From Nocardia camponoti (GTDB lineage Bacteria; Actinomycetota; Actinomycetes; Mycobacteriales; Mycobacteriaceae), in assembly GCF_014646135.1 (NCBI RefSeq), contig NZ_BMMW01000003.1, positions 736,159-783,573 of the forward strand: a stretch of 47,415 nucleotides of DNA, in the 5' to 3' direction. Position numbers and translations under genes: made by a program. Of the stretch, positions 32,966 to 41,033 are shown piece by piece (position 1 is the first letter of the stretch; the number at the start of each line of letters is the position of its first letter). The notes below the pieces were generated by a model. That model searched no databases and was not told the origin of the DNA. It saw nothing but the letters and a program-made list of their open reading frames with translations.

Positions 32966-33676
32966 GTGACGTTTCCCGGTGCGCAGCAGGGTCAGTGGGG
33001 CCAGCCCTACGGAGCGCCTTTACCACCGAAGCCGCCGCGCAAATCCGGTGCGGCGTGGCTGGTCGTCGCGTTGGTCGCCGTTATTGGGTTACTCGGCGGA
33101 ACGGTTCTGCTCGTTGCCAGCCGCGACGGGGTGGCGGGCGTCGCGATCGCTGCCGAGCCAACAAGCCTGCCGACAACAACGTCGCTTACCCCGACAACAA
33201 CGGCGAAGAAGCCGCCCGCGCAAGGCGCACGCCTGAGTTACACCGATTACGACGGTAATTGGGACTACAAAATGGGCTCGGTCGAACTCCGGGCGACCTG
33301 GGTCGAAGGCCGCGACCACACAACGTGCGCGCCGATCGAAAAAGACGGAAAACTCAGCAGTTTGGGCTGCCAGTACGCGGCCGAAATGGTCTTGACCGCC
33401 GAAAACGGCACGGTGAAACTGACCCAGTTCATCCTCTCGATGCCCGACGCCGCGTCGGCGAAAACGGCTGCCGAAAAGATCACCGACGCCGACCTCAAAC
33501 TGCGCCCCGGCACCACGATCGACAAGTTCGAAACCGGAAAGTGGCGGGCAGGCGACAGCAGCACCTACGTAGTCATCACGCTCGCGACCGGCGCACCGGG
33601 CGTCGCCGTGCCGGTTGTCGAAAAGTACTTGAAGCACCGCCACGTAGACATCGTGAGCGCGATCCTGTTCCGCTAG
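32966..33676 (+). CDS. Membrane-anchored protein with extracytoplasmic domain, unknown function
   Basis: The 236-residue protein has an N-terminal Pro/Gln-rich cytosolic part (1-27), one transmembrane helix (about 28-51, AAWLVVALVAVIGLLGG) and a Thr/Pro-rich spacer. The outer domain has two cysteines (TTCAPIEK, LGCQYA) that could form a disulfide. GTG 32966 has GGGGGTAA upstream. No family is recognised. It follows the kinase gene on the same strand with an 87-bp gap. Confidence 0.78.
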   Translation: MTFPGAQQGQWGQPYGAPLPPKPPRKSGAAWLVVALVAVIGLLGGTVLLVASRDGVAGVAIAAEPTSLPTTTSLTPTTTAKKPPAQGARLSYTDYDGNWDYKMGSVELRATWVEGRDHTTCAPIEKDGKLSSLGCQYAAEMVLTAENGTVKLTQFILSMPDAASAKTAAEKITDADLKLRPGTTIDKFETGKWRAGDSSTYVVITLATGAPGVAVPVVEKYLKHRHVDIVSAILFR

Positions 33677-33687
33677 TCAGGAACGCG

Positions 33688-33721
33688 AAAGCCCCCGCTC
33701 GCCTAAACGAACGGGGGCTTT
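33688..33721. terminator. Bidirectional terminator between 33676 and fadB
   Basis: AAAGCCCCCG (33688-33697) pairs with CGGGGGCTTT (33712-33721). The stem is followed by T residues on each strand's transcript. It lies at converging gene ends. Confidence 0.88.
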
Positions 33722-33741
33722 GTGCGCCTAAGCGCCGCTAA

Positions 33742-35898
33742 CTACTTGCGCAGCGAAGCCGGAACCTCGAAGCGCGGGCCGAACTTCGCGGCCAGCTCGT
33801 CGGCGCGAGCGACGAACGCTTCCTGGCCGCCCGGGTAGCCAACGATGAACTGGTGCGAACCACCGGTCCACGCCGGGAAACCGATGCCGAAGATCGAGCC
33901 AATGTTCGCGTCGGCGGTGCTCGTGAGCACGCCTTCGTCGAAGCACTTCTGGGTCTCGATGGCCTCAGCGAACATCATGCGGTCCTTGAGGTCATCGAAG
34001 GTGACACCCTCAGGGAGCTCACGGCTGCTGTTGAAGGTCTCACGCAGACCGTCCCAGATGCCGGTGGCCTTGCCGTCGACGTAGTCGTAGAAACCAGCGC
34101 CGCCAGCCTTGCCCTTGCGGGCGAACTCGTCGACGAGCTTGTCGATGACCTCGGCCGACGCCTTCGACGCGGCGTTGATCTCGTCCTCGCGACCAGCGTC
34201 GATGAGCGCCTGACGGGTCTCCTTGGCGATCTTCTGCATGGTCGTGAAGTTGAGCTCATCGCTCAGCTTCAGCGGCGCGGCAGGGTAACCGGCCTGGAGG
34301 CCAGCCTGCTCGACGGTCGACGGGTCGACACCCTCGGCGACCATCGCGATGGCCTCGTTGATGAACGTGCCGATGACGCGCGAGGTGAAGAAGCCACGGC
34401 TGTCGTTGACGACGATCGGGGTCTTCTTGATGGCGAGCGTGTAGTCGTACACCCGGGCAAGCGCCTCGTCAGAGGTGTTGTCGCCCTTGATGATCTCGAC
34501 CAGCGGCATCTTGTCGACGGGGGAGAAGAAGTGGATGCCGATGAAGTCCTCGGACCGCTTCACACCTTCGGAAAGGAGGGTGATGGGCAGGGTCGAGGTG
34601 TTCGAGCCGAGCAGCGCGTCGGGGTCGACGATGTCTTCGATTTCCTGGAAGACCTTGTTCTTGAGGTCAGGGTTCTCGAAGACGGCCTCGATCACGAAGT
34701 CGACGCCCTTGAAATCAGCGGCGTCGGCAGTCGGGGTGATGCGAGCGAGCAGCTCAGCCGACTTCTCCGGGGTGGTCTTGCCACGCGAAAGCGCCTTGGC
34801 CTCAATGGCTTCCGAGTACGCCTTACCCTTTTCGGCAGCGGCGAGCTCGACATCCTTGAGCACAACCTCGTAGCCGGCCTTGGCCGAAACGTAGGCGATG
34901 CCCGCGCCCATCATGCCGGCACCGATGACGCCGATCTTCTTGATGTCGCGCTTGGGGACGTCCTTCGGACGCGAACCGCCACCGTTGATGTGGTTCAGGT
35001 CGAAGAAGAACGCCTGGATCATGTTCTTCGCGACCGGCCCGGTGAGCAGGTTCGTGAAGTAACGACCCTCGATGGTGAGCGCGTTGTCGATGTCGACCTG
35101 CGCACCCTCAACCGCGGCAGCCATGATCGCGCGCGGCGCGGGCATGTTGGCACCCTTGATCTGCTTGCGCAGGTTGGCGGGGAAGGCCGGGAGGTTCGCG
35201 GCGAACGCGGGGGTCGACGGGGTGCCGCCGGGGATGCGGAAGCCCTTCTTGTCCCACGGCTGCGCGGCATCCGGGTTAGCGGCGATCCACGCCTTGGCGG
35301 CCGGGATCAGCTCGTCGACCGAGGAAACAACCTCGTCGACAAGGCCGATTTCCTTCGCCTTGGTGACACGGTGACGCTGACCCTGCAGCAGCACCTGCAT
35401 CAGCGCGTTCTGCAGACCGAGCATGCGGGTGACGCGGGTGACGCCGCCGCCGCCGGGGAGCAGGCCGAGCGACACCTCGGGCAGGCCGATGGCCGAACCC
35501 TTGACGTCGGCGGCGATGCGGTGGTGGGTGGCGAGGGCGATCTCAAGACCGCCGCCGAGCGCAGCGCCGTTGATGGCCGCGACGACCGGCTTGCCGAGCT
35601 GCTCGAGGCGACGCAGCGGGCCCTTGACGCCGTCGAGCATCTCGACGACCTGAGCCGCGTCGTTCGGGCCAACCTGAAGCATGTTCTTCAGGTCGCCGCC
35701 TGCGAAGAAGGTCTTCTTGCCCGAGGTGATGATGACACCGGTGATGTCGTCCTTCTCAGCCTCAAGGCGATCAACGGTCGCGGCCATCGAGTTGATGTAC
35801 GCGTCGTTCATCGTGTTCGCGCCCTGGGAGGGGTCGTCGATGGTCAGGACGACCACGCCGTCGGCGTCCTTTTCCCAGCCGATGATGTTGTCAGTCAT
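33742..35898 (-). CDS. fadB: Multifunctional fatty acid oxidation alpha subunit (enoyl-CoA hydratase/3-hydroxyacyl-CoA dehydrogenase)
   Basis: This 718-residue beta-oxidation enzyme carries a crotonase domain (1-300) with the oxyanion segment NGAALGGGLEIALATHHR and GLPEVSLGLLPGGGG, whose Glu is catalytic. An NAD domain begins IGVIGAGMMGAGIAYVS. The C-terminal 3-hydroxyacyl-CoA dehydrogenase repeats follow. ATG 35898 has AGGAGAG 11 bases upstream; the longer open frame to 35985 overlaps the fadA stop and lacks one. It lies 38 bases after fadA, the usual two-subunit operon. Rv0860 is the M. tuberculosis equivalent, from memory. It is cytosolic. Confidence 0.94.
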   Translation of the reverse strand: MTDNIIGWEKDADGVVVLTIDDPSQGANTMNDAYINSMAATVDRLEAEKDDITGVIITSGKKTFFAGGDLKNMLQVGPNDAAQVVEMLDGVKGPLRRLEQLGKPVVAAINGAALGGGLEIALATHHRIAADVKGSAIGLPEVSLGLLPGGGGVTRVTRMLGLQNALMQVLLQGQRHRVTKAKEIGLVDEVVSSVDELIPAAKAWIAANPDAAQPWDKKGFRIPGGTPSTPAFAANLPAFPANLRKQIKGANMPAPRAIMAAAVEGAQVDIDNALTIEGRYFTNLLTGPVAKNMIQAFFFDLNHINGGGSRPKDVPKRDIKKIGVIGAGMMGAGIAYVSAKAGYEVVLKDVELAAAEKGKAYSEAIEAKALSRGKTTPEKSAELLARITPTADAADFKGVDFVIEAVFENPDLKNKVFQEIEDIVDPDALLGSNTSTLPITLLSEGVKRSEDFIGIHFFSPVDKMPLVEIIKGDNTSDEALARVYDYTLAIKKTPIVVNDSRGFFTSRVIGTFINEAIAMVAEGVDPSTVEQAGLQAGYPAAPLKLSDELNFTTMQKIAKETRQALIDAGREDEINAASKASAEVIDKLVDEFARKGKAGGAGFYDYVDGKATGIWDGLRETFNSSRELPEGVTFDDLKDRMMFAEAIETQKCFDEGVLTSTADANIGSIFGIGFPAWTGGSHQFIVGYPGGQEAFVARADELAAKFGPRFEVPASLRK

Positions 35899-35936
35899 AG
35901 TTTTTCGTTCTCTCCTATGAGGAAGGTCGGCTGGCT

Positions 35937-37151
35937 TTAGACGCGCTCGATGATGGTGGCGACGCCCATGCCGCCGCCGATGCACAGGGTGATCAGGCCG
36001 TAGCGCGCGTTGCGACGCTCCAGCTCGTCGACCACGGTGCCGGTGATCATCGCGCCGGTGGCACCAAGCGGGTGGCCCATCGCGATCGCGCCACCGTTGA
36101 CGTTGAGCTTCTCGTCCGGGATGTTGAGGTCGCGCTGGAACTTGAGCACGACCGAGGCGAACGCCTCGTTGATCTCGAACAGGTCGATGTCGTCGACCGT
36201 GAGGCCCGCCTTGGCAAGCGCCTTCTGCGCGGCCGGGGTGGGGCCGGTGAGCATGATGGTCGAGTCGGCACCCGAGGTGGCGGTCGAGACGACGCGCGCA
36301 CGCGGGGTGAGGCCCGAAGCCTTGCCAGCCTCTTCCGAACCAACGAGCACGAGGGCGGCGCCATCGACGATGCCCGAGCTGTTGCCACCGTGGTGAACGT
36401 GGTTGATCTTCTCGATGTAGGGGAACTTCTGCAGCGCGACAGCGTCGAAGCCACCCATTTCGCCGATGCCAGCGAACGCCGGGTTCAGCTTGCCGAGGTC
36501 GGCGGCGGTGGTGCCGGGACGCATGTGCTCGTCGTTGTCGAGGACAACGAGGCCGTTCTGGTCGAGGACCGGAACGATCGACTTGGCGAAGTAACCGCCG
36601 GTGGTCGCCTTAGCGGCAAGGTCCTGCGAACGCACGGCGTAGGCATCGACATCGTCGCGGCTGAAGCCCTCGATGGTGGCGATGAGGTCGGCCGAGATGC
36701 CCTGCGGCACGAAGTACGCGTCGTAGTTGGTTGCCGGGTCGAGCGCCCAAGCGCCGCCATCGGAACCCATCGGAACGCGCGACATCGACTCGACGCCACC
36801 GGCGATAACCAGGTCGTCGAAGCCCGAACGCACCTTCTGCGCGGCCAGGTTCACGGCCTCAAGGCCGGAGGCGCAGAAGCGGTTGAGCTGGAAGCCGCCG
36901 ACAGTGTCGGGCAGGCCAGCGATGGTGACGGCGGTGCGCGCGATGTCCATGCCCTGGTCGCCGACCGGGGTAACAACACCCAGGATGACGTCCGAGATCT
37001 GGTCCTCGTCGAGGTTCGGGAAGCGGTTACGCAACTCCTGGATCAGACCGACGGTGAGGTCGATCGGCTTGACCGAATGCAGCGAGCCGTTCTTCTTGCC
37101 GCGGCCGCGCGGAGTGCGGATGGCCTCGTAGATGTAGGCCTCTGTCGTCAT
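35937..37151 (-). CDS. fadA: Acetyl-CoA acyltransferase (3-ketoacyl-CoA thiolase)
   Basis: The 404-residue thiolase cleaves 3-ketoacyl-CoA to acetyl-CoA and a shortened acyl-CoA. The nucleophile is C93 (NRFCASGLEAV). The active-site His lies in GHPLGATGA and the second Cys in CIGGGMGVA. It is the first gene of the fadA-fadB operon and forms the trifunctional complex with FadB. ATG 37151 has GGAAGG about a dozen bases upstream. A -10-like TACTAT sits about 72 bases upstream. Confidence 0.94.
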   Translation of the reverse strand: MTTEAYIYEAIRTPRGRGKKNGSLHSVKPIDLTVGLIQELRNRFPNLDEDQISDVILGVVTPVGDQGMDIARTAVTIAGLPDTVGGFQLNRFCASGLEAVNLAAQKVRSGFDDLVIAGGVESMSRVPMGSDGGAWALDPATNYDAYFVPQGISADLIATIEGFSRDDVDAYAVRSQDLAAKATTGGYFAKSIVPVLDQNGLVVLDNDEHMRPGTTAADLGKLNPAFAGIGEMGGFDAVALQKFPYIEKINHVHHGGNSSGIVDGAALVLVGSEEAGKASGLTPRARVVSTATSGADSTIMLTGPTPAAQKALAKAGLTVDDIDLFEINEAFASVVLKFQRDLNIPDEKLNVNGGAIAMGHPLGATGAMITGTVVDELERRNARYGLITLCIGGGMGVATIIERV

Positions 37152-37222
37152 ATCGGACGGTTTCCTTCCTTGGGGTGCGGTGGCCGCACTACATGGACGC
37201 GAACGCTCCGGCCACGATGTTC

Positions 37223-37228
37223 ATAGTA
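37223..37228 (-). promoter_or_regulatory. Candidate fadAB promoter -10
   Basis: On the minus strand TACTAT (37228 to 37223) matches a sigma-A -10. A weak TTAACC lies about 19 bases upstream. The AT-rich dyad GTTAA-C-TTAAC (37249-37259) overlaps that region and could bind a regulator. Confidence 0.45.
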
Positions 37229-37278
37229 CCGTGCGCGTGCGAACTCCGGTTAACTTAACGCCGTTGAAGCGGCGGCTG

Positions 37279-39696
37279 TCAACCGTCTAGCTTGCGTGCG
37301 CCTAGCTCGCTGCGCAGCAACGCGATGGCGACCTCGTCTGGGTCCTGCCGATCGCCCGGCGCAACCGGCACGGCGGCCGCGGCGAGCATCTCCTGTTCCT
37401 CCTCTGGGGTCGGTGGAGCGGGAACAGCCGAGCGGGCGAAATCGGGTGGCGCGTCGGGGCCTGGATCGTCGGGCAGGTCGGGGAAATCCGGCGGCGGAAT
37501 GTCGTCGTCGCTTGCGCGATTGGCACGGTTGGGCGCGGTATTGGCCGCGTTCACCTGGCTCGGTCGGGAAAACTGCGGGCGGGTTGCCGGCTTACTTTGT
37601 TCGCCCGTTGTCGGTGAATCGGGACGCGACGCTGGCCCTCGCGTACTAGCCGCACGAGCGTTCGCCGCGGCGGCGGGCCGTTGCGTTGGCCCGCCCGTTT
37701 CCCAGCGCACATCCAGCGCGCGACCTAAGACAGCGGCGACCGCCGAACGGACCGCGTCGAGGTTGCGCGGATCGGAAAGTCGCTGGGCGAGCGGGGGGCT
37801 TTGGTGTGCGAAGACGACAACGTCGCCTTCGACGCGGGCGACGGATGCGCCGGAGAGAAGGGCTTGCAAGGTTGGCCCGAATTCCCGAACGCGCGTTTTG
37901 ATGTCGGGCCATGCGGCGTCGACCATCGTGAGGAGGTCTTCGGTTGAATCCTGCTGGGCGACACGAGGATTGGTGTCGATGTCCTCGGGCGCGGAAGGCT
38001 GCTGTTCCTGCTGACGGGCCTGCTGCGGTTGCGCAACCGGCCGCTGCTCAGTTGGCGACCCCGGCGACGTGGAAACGGACACAGCGGGTGACGTGGACGC
38101 AGCGGGCGACGTGGACGCAGGCGATCCAGCAACCGGCGGCACGCCGCGTTTCGGCGCACCGGCAGAATCCGGACCAGGCACCTCGGCAATTGGGCGGGCA
38201 GGCGACGGTGCGGCAGCTTCGGCGCTCGGGCGGTCGGCTGGCGGTGCAGCCGCTTCGGCGCTCGGGCGGCCGACTGGCGGTGTAGCCGTTTCGGCAGTTG
38301 GGCGGGCAGCAGGCGGTGTAGCCGTTTCGCCGATCGGGCGCGCAGCGGGAGCGGGCTCAGGGTGAGCGACTGGCGCATCCGGGGCCGAACCCCGAACGGC
38401 TGCTTCCTTTTCCGCACGCGCCGCCGCCAACAACTCGGCACCACGGCGGCCCGAGCTCGGGGCAGGTGACGCGGCCGAAGGCGCGGCAGCGGTCACTTCC
38501 GCAACCGAAGTTTCCGCGCGCGGCACCACAACCCCGCTACTCATCCCCCGCTCAAGCCGCTCCAACCGCTGCAACGTTGCCGACTCCGCGTCCGACACCG
38601 ACGGCAACAGCATGCGAGCCGCGATGACCTCGAGCAGCAACCGCGGCGCGGTTGCCCCTCGCATCTCGCCGAGGCCCTCATGCAGCAGCTCGGCGTAGCG
38701 GGTCAGGGTGGCTGGGCCGACACTTTCGGCCTGCCCGCGCATGCGCTCAAGCACATCACCCGGGCCCGAAACCAGGGCGCGCTCAACGGCATCGGGCACC
38801 GCGCGCATAAGAATGAGGTCGCGCAGCCGCTCCAACAGGTCGACGGCGAAGCGACGCGGGTCGTGTCCAGCTTCGACAACGCGGTCGATCGTCCCGAACA
38901 GCGCGGCACCGTCGCTAGCGGCGAGCGCGGCGATCGCGTCGTCGATCAACGCCACATCGGTAACGCCAAGCAGCGAAACCGCGCGCGGGTACGTGACTCC
39001 CTCAGGTCCGGCACCGGCAAGCAACTGGTCGAGCACACTGAGGCTGTCGCGCGGTGAACCGCCGCCAGCGCGAATAACCAAGGGGTACACGGCTTCTTCG
39101 ACGGCAACACTCTCTTGCTCGCAGATATTGCCGAGCAGCCCGCGCATCGTGGCAGGCGGCAGAAGCCGGAACGGGTAGTGATGCGTGCGCGAGCGGATGG
39201 TTGGCAACACCTTTTCCGGCTCGGTTGTCGCGAAGATGAAGATCAAATGGGCTGGCGGTTCTTCAACGATCTTGAGGAGCGCATTGAACCCCGCCGTGGT
39301 GACCATGTGCGCCTCATCGACGATGAAAACGCGATAGCGCGACTCGGCAGGGGCGTAAAACGCGCGATCGCGCAGTTCACGAGTGTCGTCGACACCGCCG
39401 TGGCTTGCCGCGTCGAGTTCGATGACGTCGAGATTGCCGCTGCCGCCAGGCCCGAGCGCGACGCACGACGGACAGACCCCGCACGGCTTAGAGGTAGGTC
39501 CCTCAACACAATTGAGCGAACGAGCCAGGATTCGAGCCGACGACGTTTTGCCACAGCCGCGCGGGCCGGAGAAGAGGTAGGCATGGCTGATTCGTCCGGT
39601 GTCCAGCGCCGTGCTGAGCGGGTCGGTTACGTGCTCCTGACCCACTACTTCGGCGAAGGTCGCCGGTCGATATTTCCGGTACAGAGCCACGTCCAC
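37279..39696 (-). CDS. dnaX: DNA polymerase III subunits gamma/tau
   Basis: This 805-residue clamp-loader ATPase has Walker A GPRGCGKTS (44-52) and a zinc finger with four Cys in NCVEGPTSKPCGVCPSC. Walker B is VFIVDEAHM and sensor 1 is FIFATTEPEKV. The C-terminal tau-like region is long, Pro/Ala-rich and ends in an acidic FPDLPDDPGPD segment. A 12-residue repeat sits in the linker. I see no A-rich slippery heptamer for a programmed frameshift. GTG 39696 precedes the conserved ALYRKYRPATF. It lies upstream of fadA with 127 bp between. A GlxR-type site is 67 bp before the start. Confidence 0.95.
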   Translation of the reverse strand: MDVALYRKYRPATFAEVVGQEHVTDPLSTALDTGRISHAYLFSGPRGCGKTSSARILARSLNCVEGPTSKPCGVCPSCVALGPGGSGNLDVIELDAASHGGVDDTRELRDRAFYAPAESRYRVFIVDEAHMVTTAGFNALLKIVEEPPAHLIFIFATTEPEKVLPTIRSRTHHYPFRLLPPATMRGLLGNICEQESVAVEEAVYPLVIRAGGGSPRDSLSVLDQLLAGAGPEGVTYPRAVSLLGVTDVALIDDAIAALAASDGAALFGTIDRVVEAGHDPRRFAVDLLERLRDLILMRAVPDAVERALVSGPGDVLERMRGQAESVGPATLTRYAELLHEGLGEMRGATAPRLLLEVIAARMLLPSVSDAESATLQRLERLERGMSSGVVVPRAETSVAEVTAAAPSAASPAPSSGRRGAELLAAARAEKEAAVRGSAPDAPVAHPEPAPAARPIGETATPPAARPTAETATPPVGRPSAEAAAPPADRPSAEAAAPSPARPIAEVPGPDSAGAPKRGVPPVAGSPASTSPAASTSPAVSVSTSPGSPTEQRPVAQPQQARQQEQQPSAPEDIDTNPRVAQQDSTEDLLTMVDAAWPDIKTRVREFGPTLQALLSGASVARVEGDVVVFAHQSPPLAQRLSDPRNLDAVRSAVAAVLGRALDVRWETGGPTQRPAAAANARAASTRGPASRPDSPTTGEQSKPATRPQFSRPSQVNAANTAPNRANRASDDDIPPPDFPDLPDDPGPDAPPDFARSAVPAPPTPEEEQEMLAAAAVPVAPGDRQDPDEVAIALLRSELGARKLDG
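38190..38345 (-). repeat. 36-bp coding repeats in the dnaX linker
   Basis: Twelve-residue units RPIGETATPPAA, RPTAETATPPVG, RPSAEAAAPPAD and RPSAEAAAPSPA are followed by a partial fifth (RPIAEV). They lie in the disordered linker, where length is likely to vary between strains. Confidence 0.85.
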
Positions 39697-39762
39697 AGGC
39701 TACTAGCGCGCACCGACAGACATTTTCGCGCATCGCGACCGTCGCCAGCCGCCACGCTCCCA

Positions 39763-39778
39763 TGTGATGCAAATCACA
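39763..39778. promoter_or_regulatory. CRP/GlxR-type binding site upstream of dnaX
   Basis: TGTGATGCAAATCACA has perfect half-sites TGTGA and TCACA with a 6-bp spacer, matching the actinobacterial Crp/GlxR consensus TGTGA-N6-TCACA. It is 67 bp before the dnaX start and 343 bp before the start of the gene at 40121. Regulation of either gene is inferred. Confidence 0.7.
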
Positions 39779-39961
39779 TTCACATCAGGAGTTGGCTCAC
39801 ACCCGCAAACCGTACCCAGCAGTGCAATGCGCGAGCTATCCCGCGTAGCGGCAGTGTGAAAAAGCTATTCATTCCGAACATCAGCGCTGGTAAGTCGGGC
39901 AATACCAACCCAGTCCCCGCTTGCCGCCCCGATTTTGTACGTAACGAAAAAATCAAGCGTG

Positions 39962-39991
39962 GTGACAGCGACGCAACGAACTGGCTACCGT
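39962..39991 (+). promoter_or_regulatory. Candidate sigma-A promoter for the gene at 40121
   Basis: GTGACA (39962-39967) and TACCGT (39986-39991) are separated by 18 bp. The predicted start near 39998 would give a leader of about 120 bases containing both hairpins. Confidence 0.4.
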
Positions 39992-40011
39992 AGGACGCGG
40001 CAACTTCGGTG

Positions 40012-40065
40012 GCCAAACCTTCATCAGGTTGGTGGCTCCGGCCGGTCCCTCATCCCGGCCGGGGC
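40012..40065 (+). promoter_or_regulatory. Structured 5' leader with two stacked hairpins
   Basis: Hairpin 1: GCCAAACCT (40012-40020) pairs with AGGTT-GG-TGGC (40026-40036), giving nine pairs with a GG bulge. Hairpin 2: GCTCCGGCCGG (40035-40045) pairs with CCGGCCGGGGC (40055-40065), giving eleven pairs including one G-U around a 9-base loop. The two share two bases, so they are alternatives at the joint. No known riboswitch class was recognised. Confidence 0.5.
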
Positions 40066-40120
40066 ACAACAAATCCCCAGCTCGCGCCCCGCCCGGACCT
40101 ACCCGGAGGAACGTTTCACC

Positions 40121-40942
40121 GTGCTGTGTGATGACATCGCAGCCGCTTGGCTCGCCCACACCGACTTCGCTGGCAACAACACCGCTGTCGGGCTGCTAAG
40201 TCGAGCCATCGCGCCCCAAGAATTCGACATCAAGCGCGACTCCCTACCCGTCGCCGCTGCTGCCGACCCCGCGACCGCCGCTGCCATTCTCCAACTACTC
40301 CAGCGCGGCCAGGTGCCAACGATGGCCGCGATCCGCACGCTAACCACGCAAAACGAGATGCGCTGCGAAGCCGAGCGCATCGAACGCCTAGGCAAACGCG
40401 CCCAACGCAACATCGACGAGTTCGGTCGCGTGCTTGCCCGGCTCGCCAACGCGTATTGGACCGAGCACAACACGGGGCCCACTCGCCGCGACATCCTCGC
40501 CGAGCCAGAGGTCACGGCACTCATCGCCGAGCGCGTTGGCGATGTCGCACCGAGCGCGGTCAAGCACCTATGGCTCATCGAACGCGCCCAACGCGCGGGG
40601 TGGATCGCGTCGAATGCCAATCCCGGCTCGCTCTGCGCGGCACGGCGCTGGCACACAACTAAGTACGGCAATCGGGTTTCGCAAAAGCCGGTGAACCTCG
40701 TTGGCAAGCTGGTCGCGGGCTTTGTGATCGAGTACACGTCAACGAAAGGTCGGCCGCCGACCTGGTCAACGCTGGCACGCGAGACCCGCGACGATCGCGG
40801 CCGCCGCGTTTTCTTCGACGTCGCCGACGCGCACGCCCAACGGCGTTGGCTCACAACAGCCGAATGGCTGCACCCTGACGAAGATCAACCGGTCGCCGGT
40901 CGCCGTGGTGCCCGCGCCGTCGCCAAGGACAGTCGCGTCTAG
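40121..40942 (+). CDS. Protein of unknown function with two similar helix-turn-helix-like halves
   Basis: The protein has 273 residues. GTG 40121 is fixed by GGAGGA (40105-40110); the open frame to 39935 crosses the structured leader. Residues about 101-165 (YWTEHNTGPTRRDIL...LIERAQRAGWI) and about 193-252 (FVIEYTSTKGRPPTWSTLARE...RRWLTTAEWL) have a similar layout. In each, a helix is followed by GP/GRPPT, a second helix, and a recognition-helix-like segment ending in GWI or EWL. This suggests a duplicated winged-helix fold. The ends are basic. It may bind DNA, but no family is recognised. Its divergence from dnaX is notable. Confidence 0.7.
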   Translation: MLCDDIAAAWLAHTDFAGNNTAVGLLSRAIAPQEFDIKRDSLPVAAAADPATAAAILQLLQRGQVPTMAAIRTLTTQNEMRCEAERIERLGKRAQRNIDEFGRVLARLANAYWTEHNTGPTRRDILAEPEVTALIAERVGDVAPSAVKHLWLIERAQRAGWIASNANPGSLCAARRWHTTKYGNRVSQKPVNLVGKLVAGFVIEYTSTKGRPPTWSTLARETRDDRGRRVFFDVADAHAQRRWLTTAEWLHPDEDQPVAGRRGARAVAKDSRV

Positions 40943-40987
40943 CTGCATGAAAGCCCATCCGCCGCTAACAACCGCTGTGCGCATTCG

Positions 40988-41018
40988 GTAATTTCTTCGC
41001 AACGCATTCACGCGTGAA
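40988..41018 (+). promoter_or_regulatory. Possible GlnR-like box and palindrome before the ammonium transporter
   Basis: GTAAT-ttcttc-GCAAC (40988-41003) resembles one GlnR a/b pair (GTnAC-N6-GnAAC) with one mismatch. TTCACGCGTGAA (41007-41018) is a perfect 12-bp palindrome. A GAAGGAG ribosome-binding site and GTG 41034 follow. Nitrogen control would make sense for this gene, but it is inferred. Confidence 0.4.
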
Positions 41019-41033
41019 AGAAGGAGTTACCCC

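Larger units (their letters stand above)
39697..40120. other. Long intergenic region between divergent dnaX and the gene at 40121
   Basis: These 424 bp hold no convincing gene. They contain the Crp/GlxR site (39763-39778), a candidate promoter (39962-39991) and two stable hairpins (40012-40065). A GGAGGA ribosome-binding site lies at 40105-40110. I looked for a tRNA or SRP RNA here, as dnaX often has one nearby, and found no tRNA arms and no GGAAGG tetraloop signature. Confidence 0.6.

Noticed and set aside
33853..35940. 695-codon plus-strand open frame
   Set aside because: It is antisense to fadB, which has full family motifs. Long opposite-strand frames are expected from high-GC codon use.
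36072..37226. 384-codon plus-strand open frame
   Set aside because: It is antisense to fadA and has no ribosome-binding site or family resemblance.
37279..38600. Programmed frameshift making a short gamma form of DnaX
   Set aside because: No A-rich slippery heptamer followed by a stem was seen; protein continues in one frame.
39697..40120. SRP RNA or tRNA next to dnaX
   Set aside because: No GGAAGG tetraloop signature and no tRNA T-arm or acceptor pairing was found on either strand.
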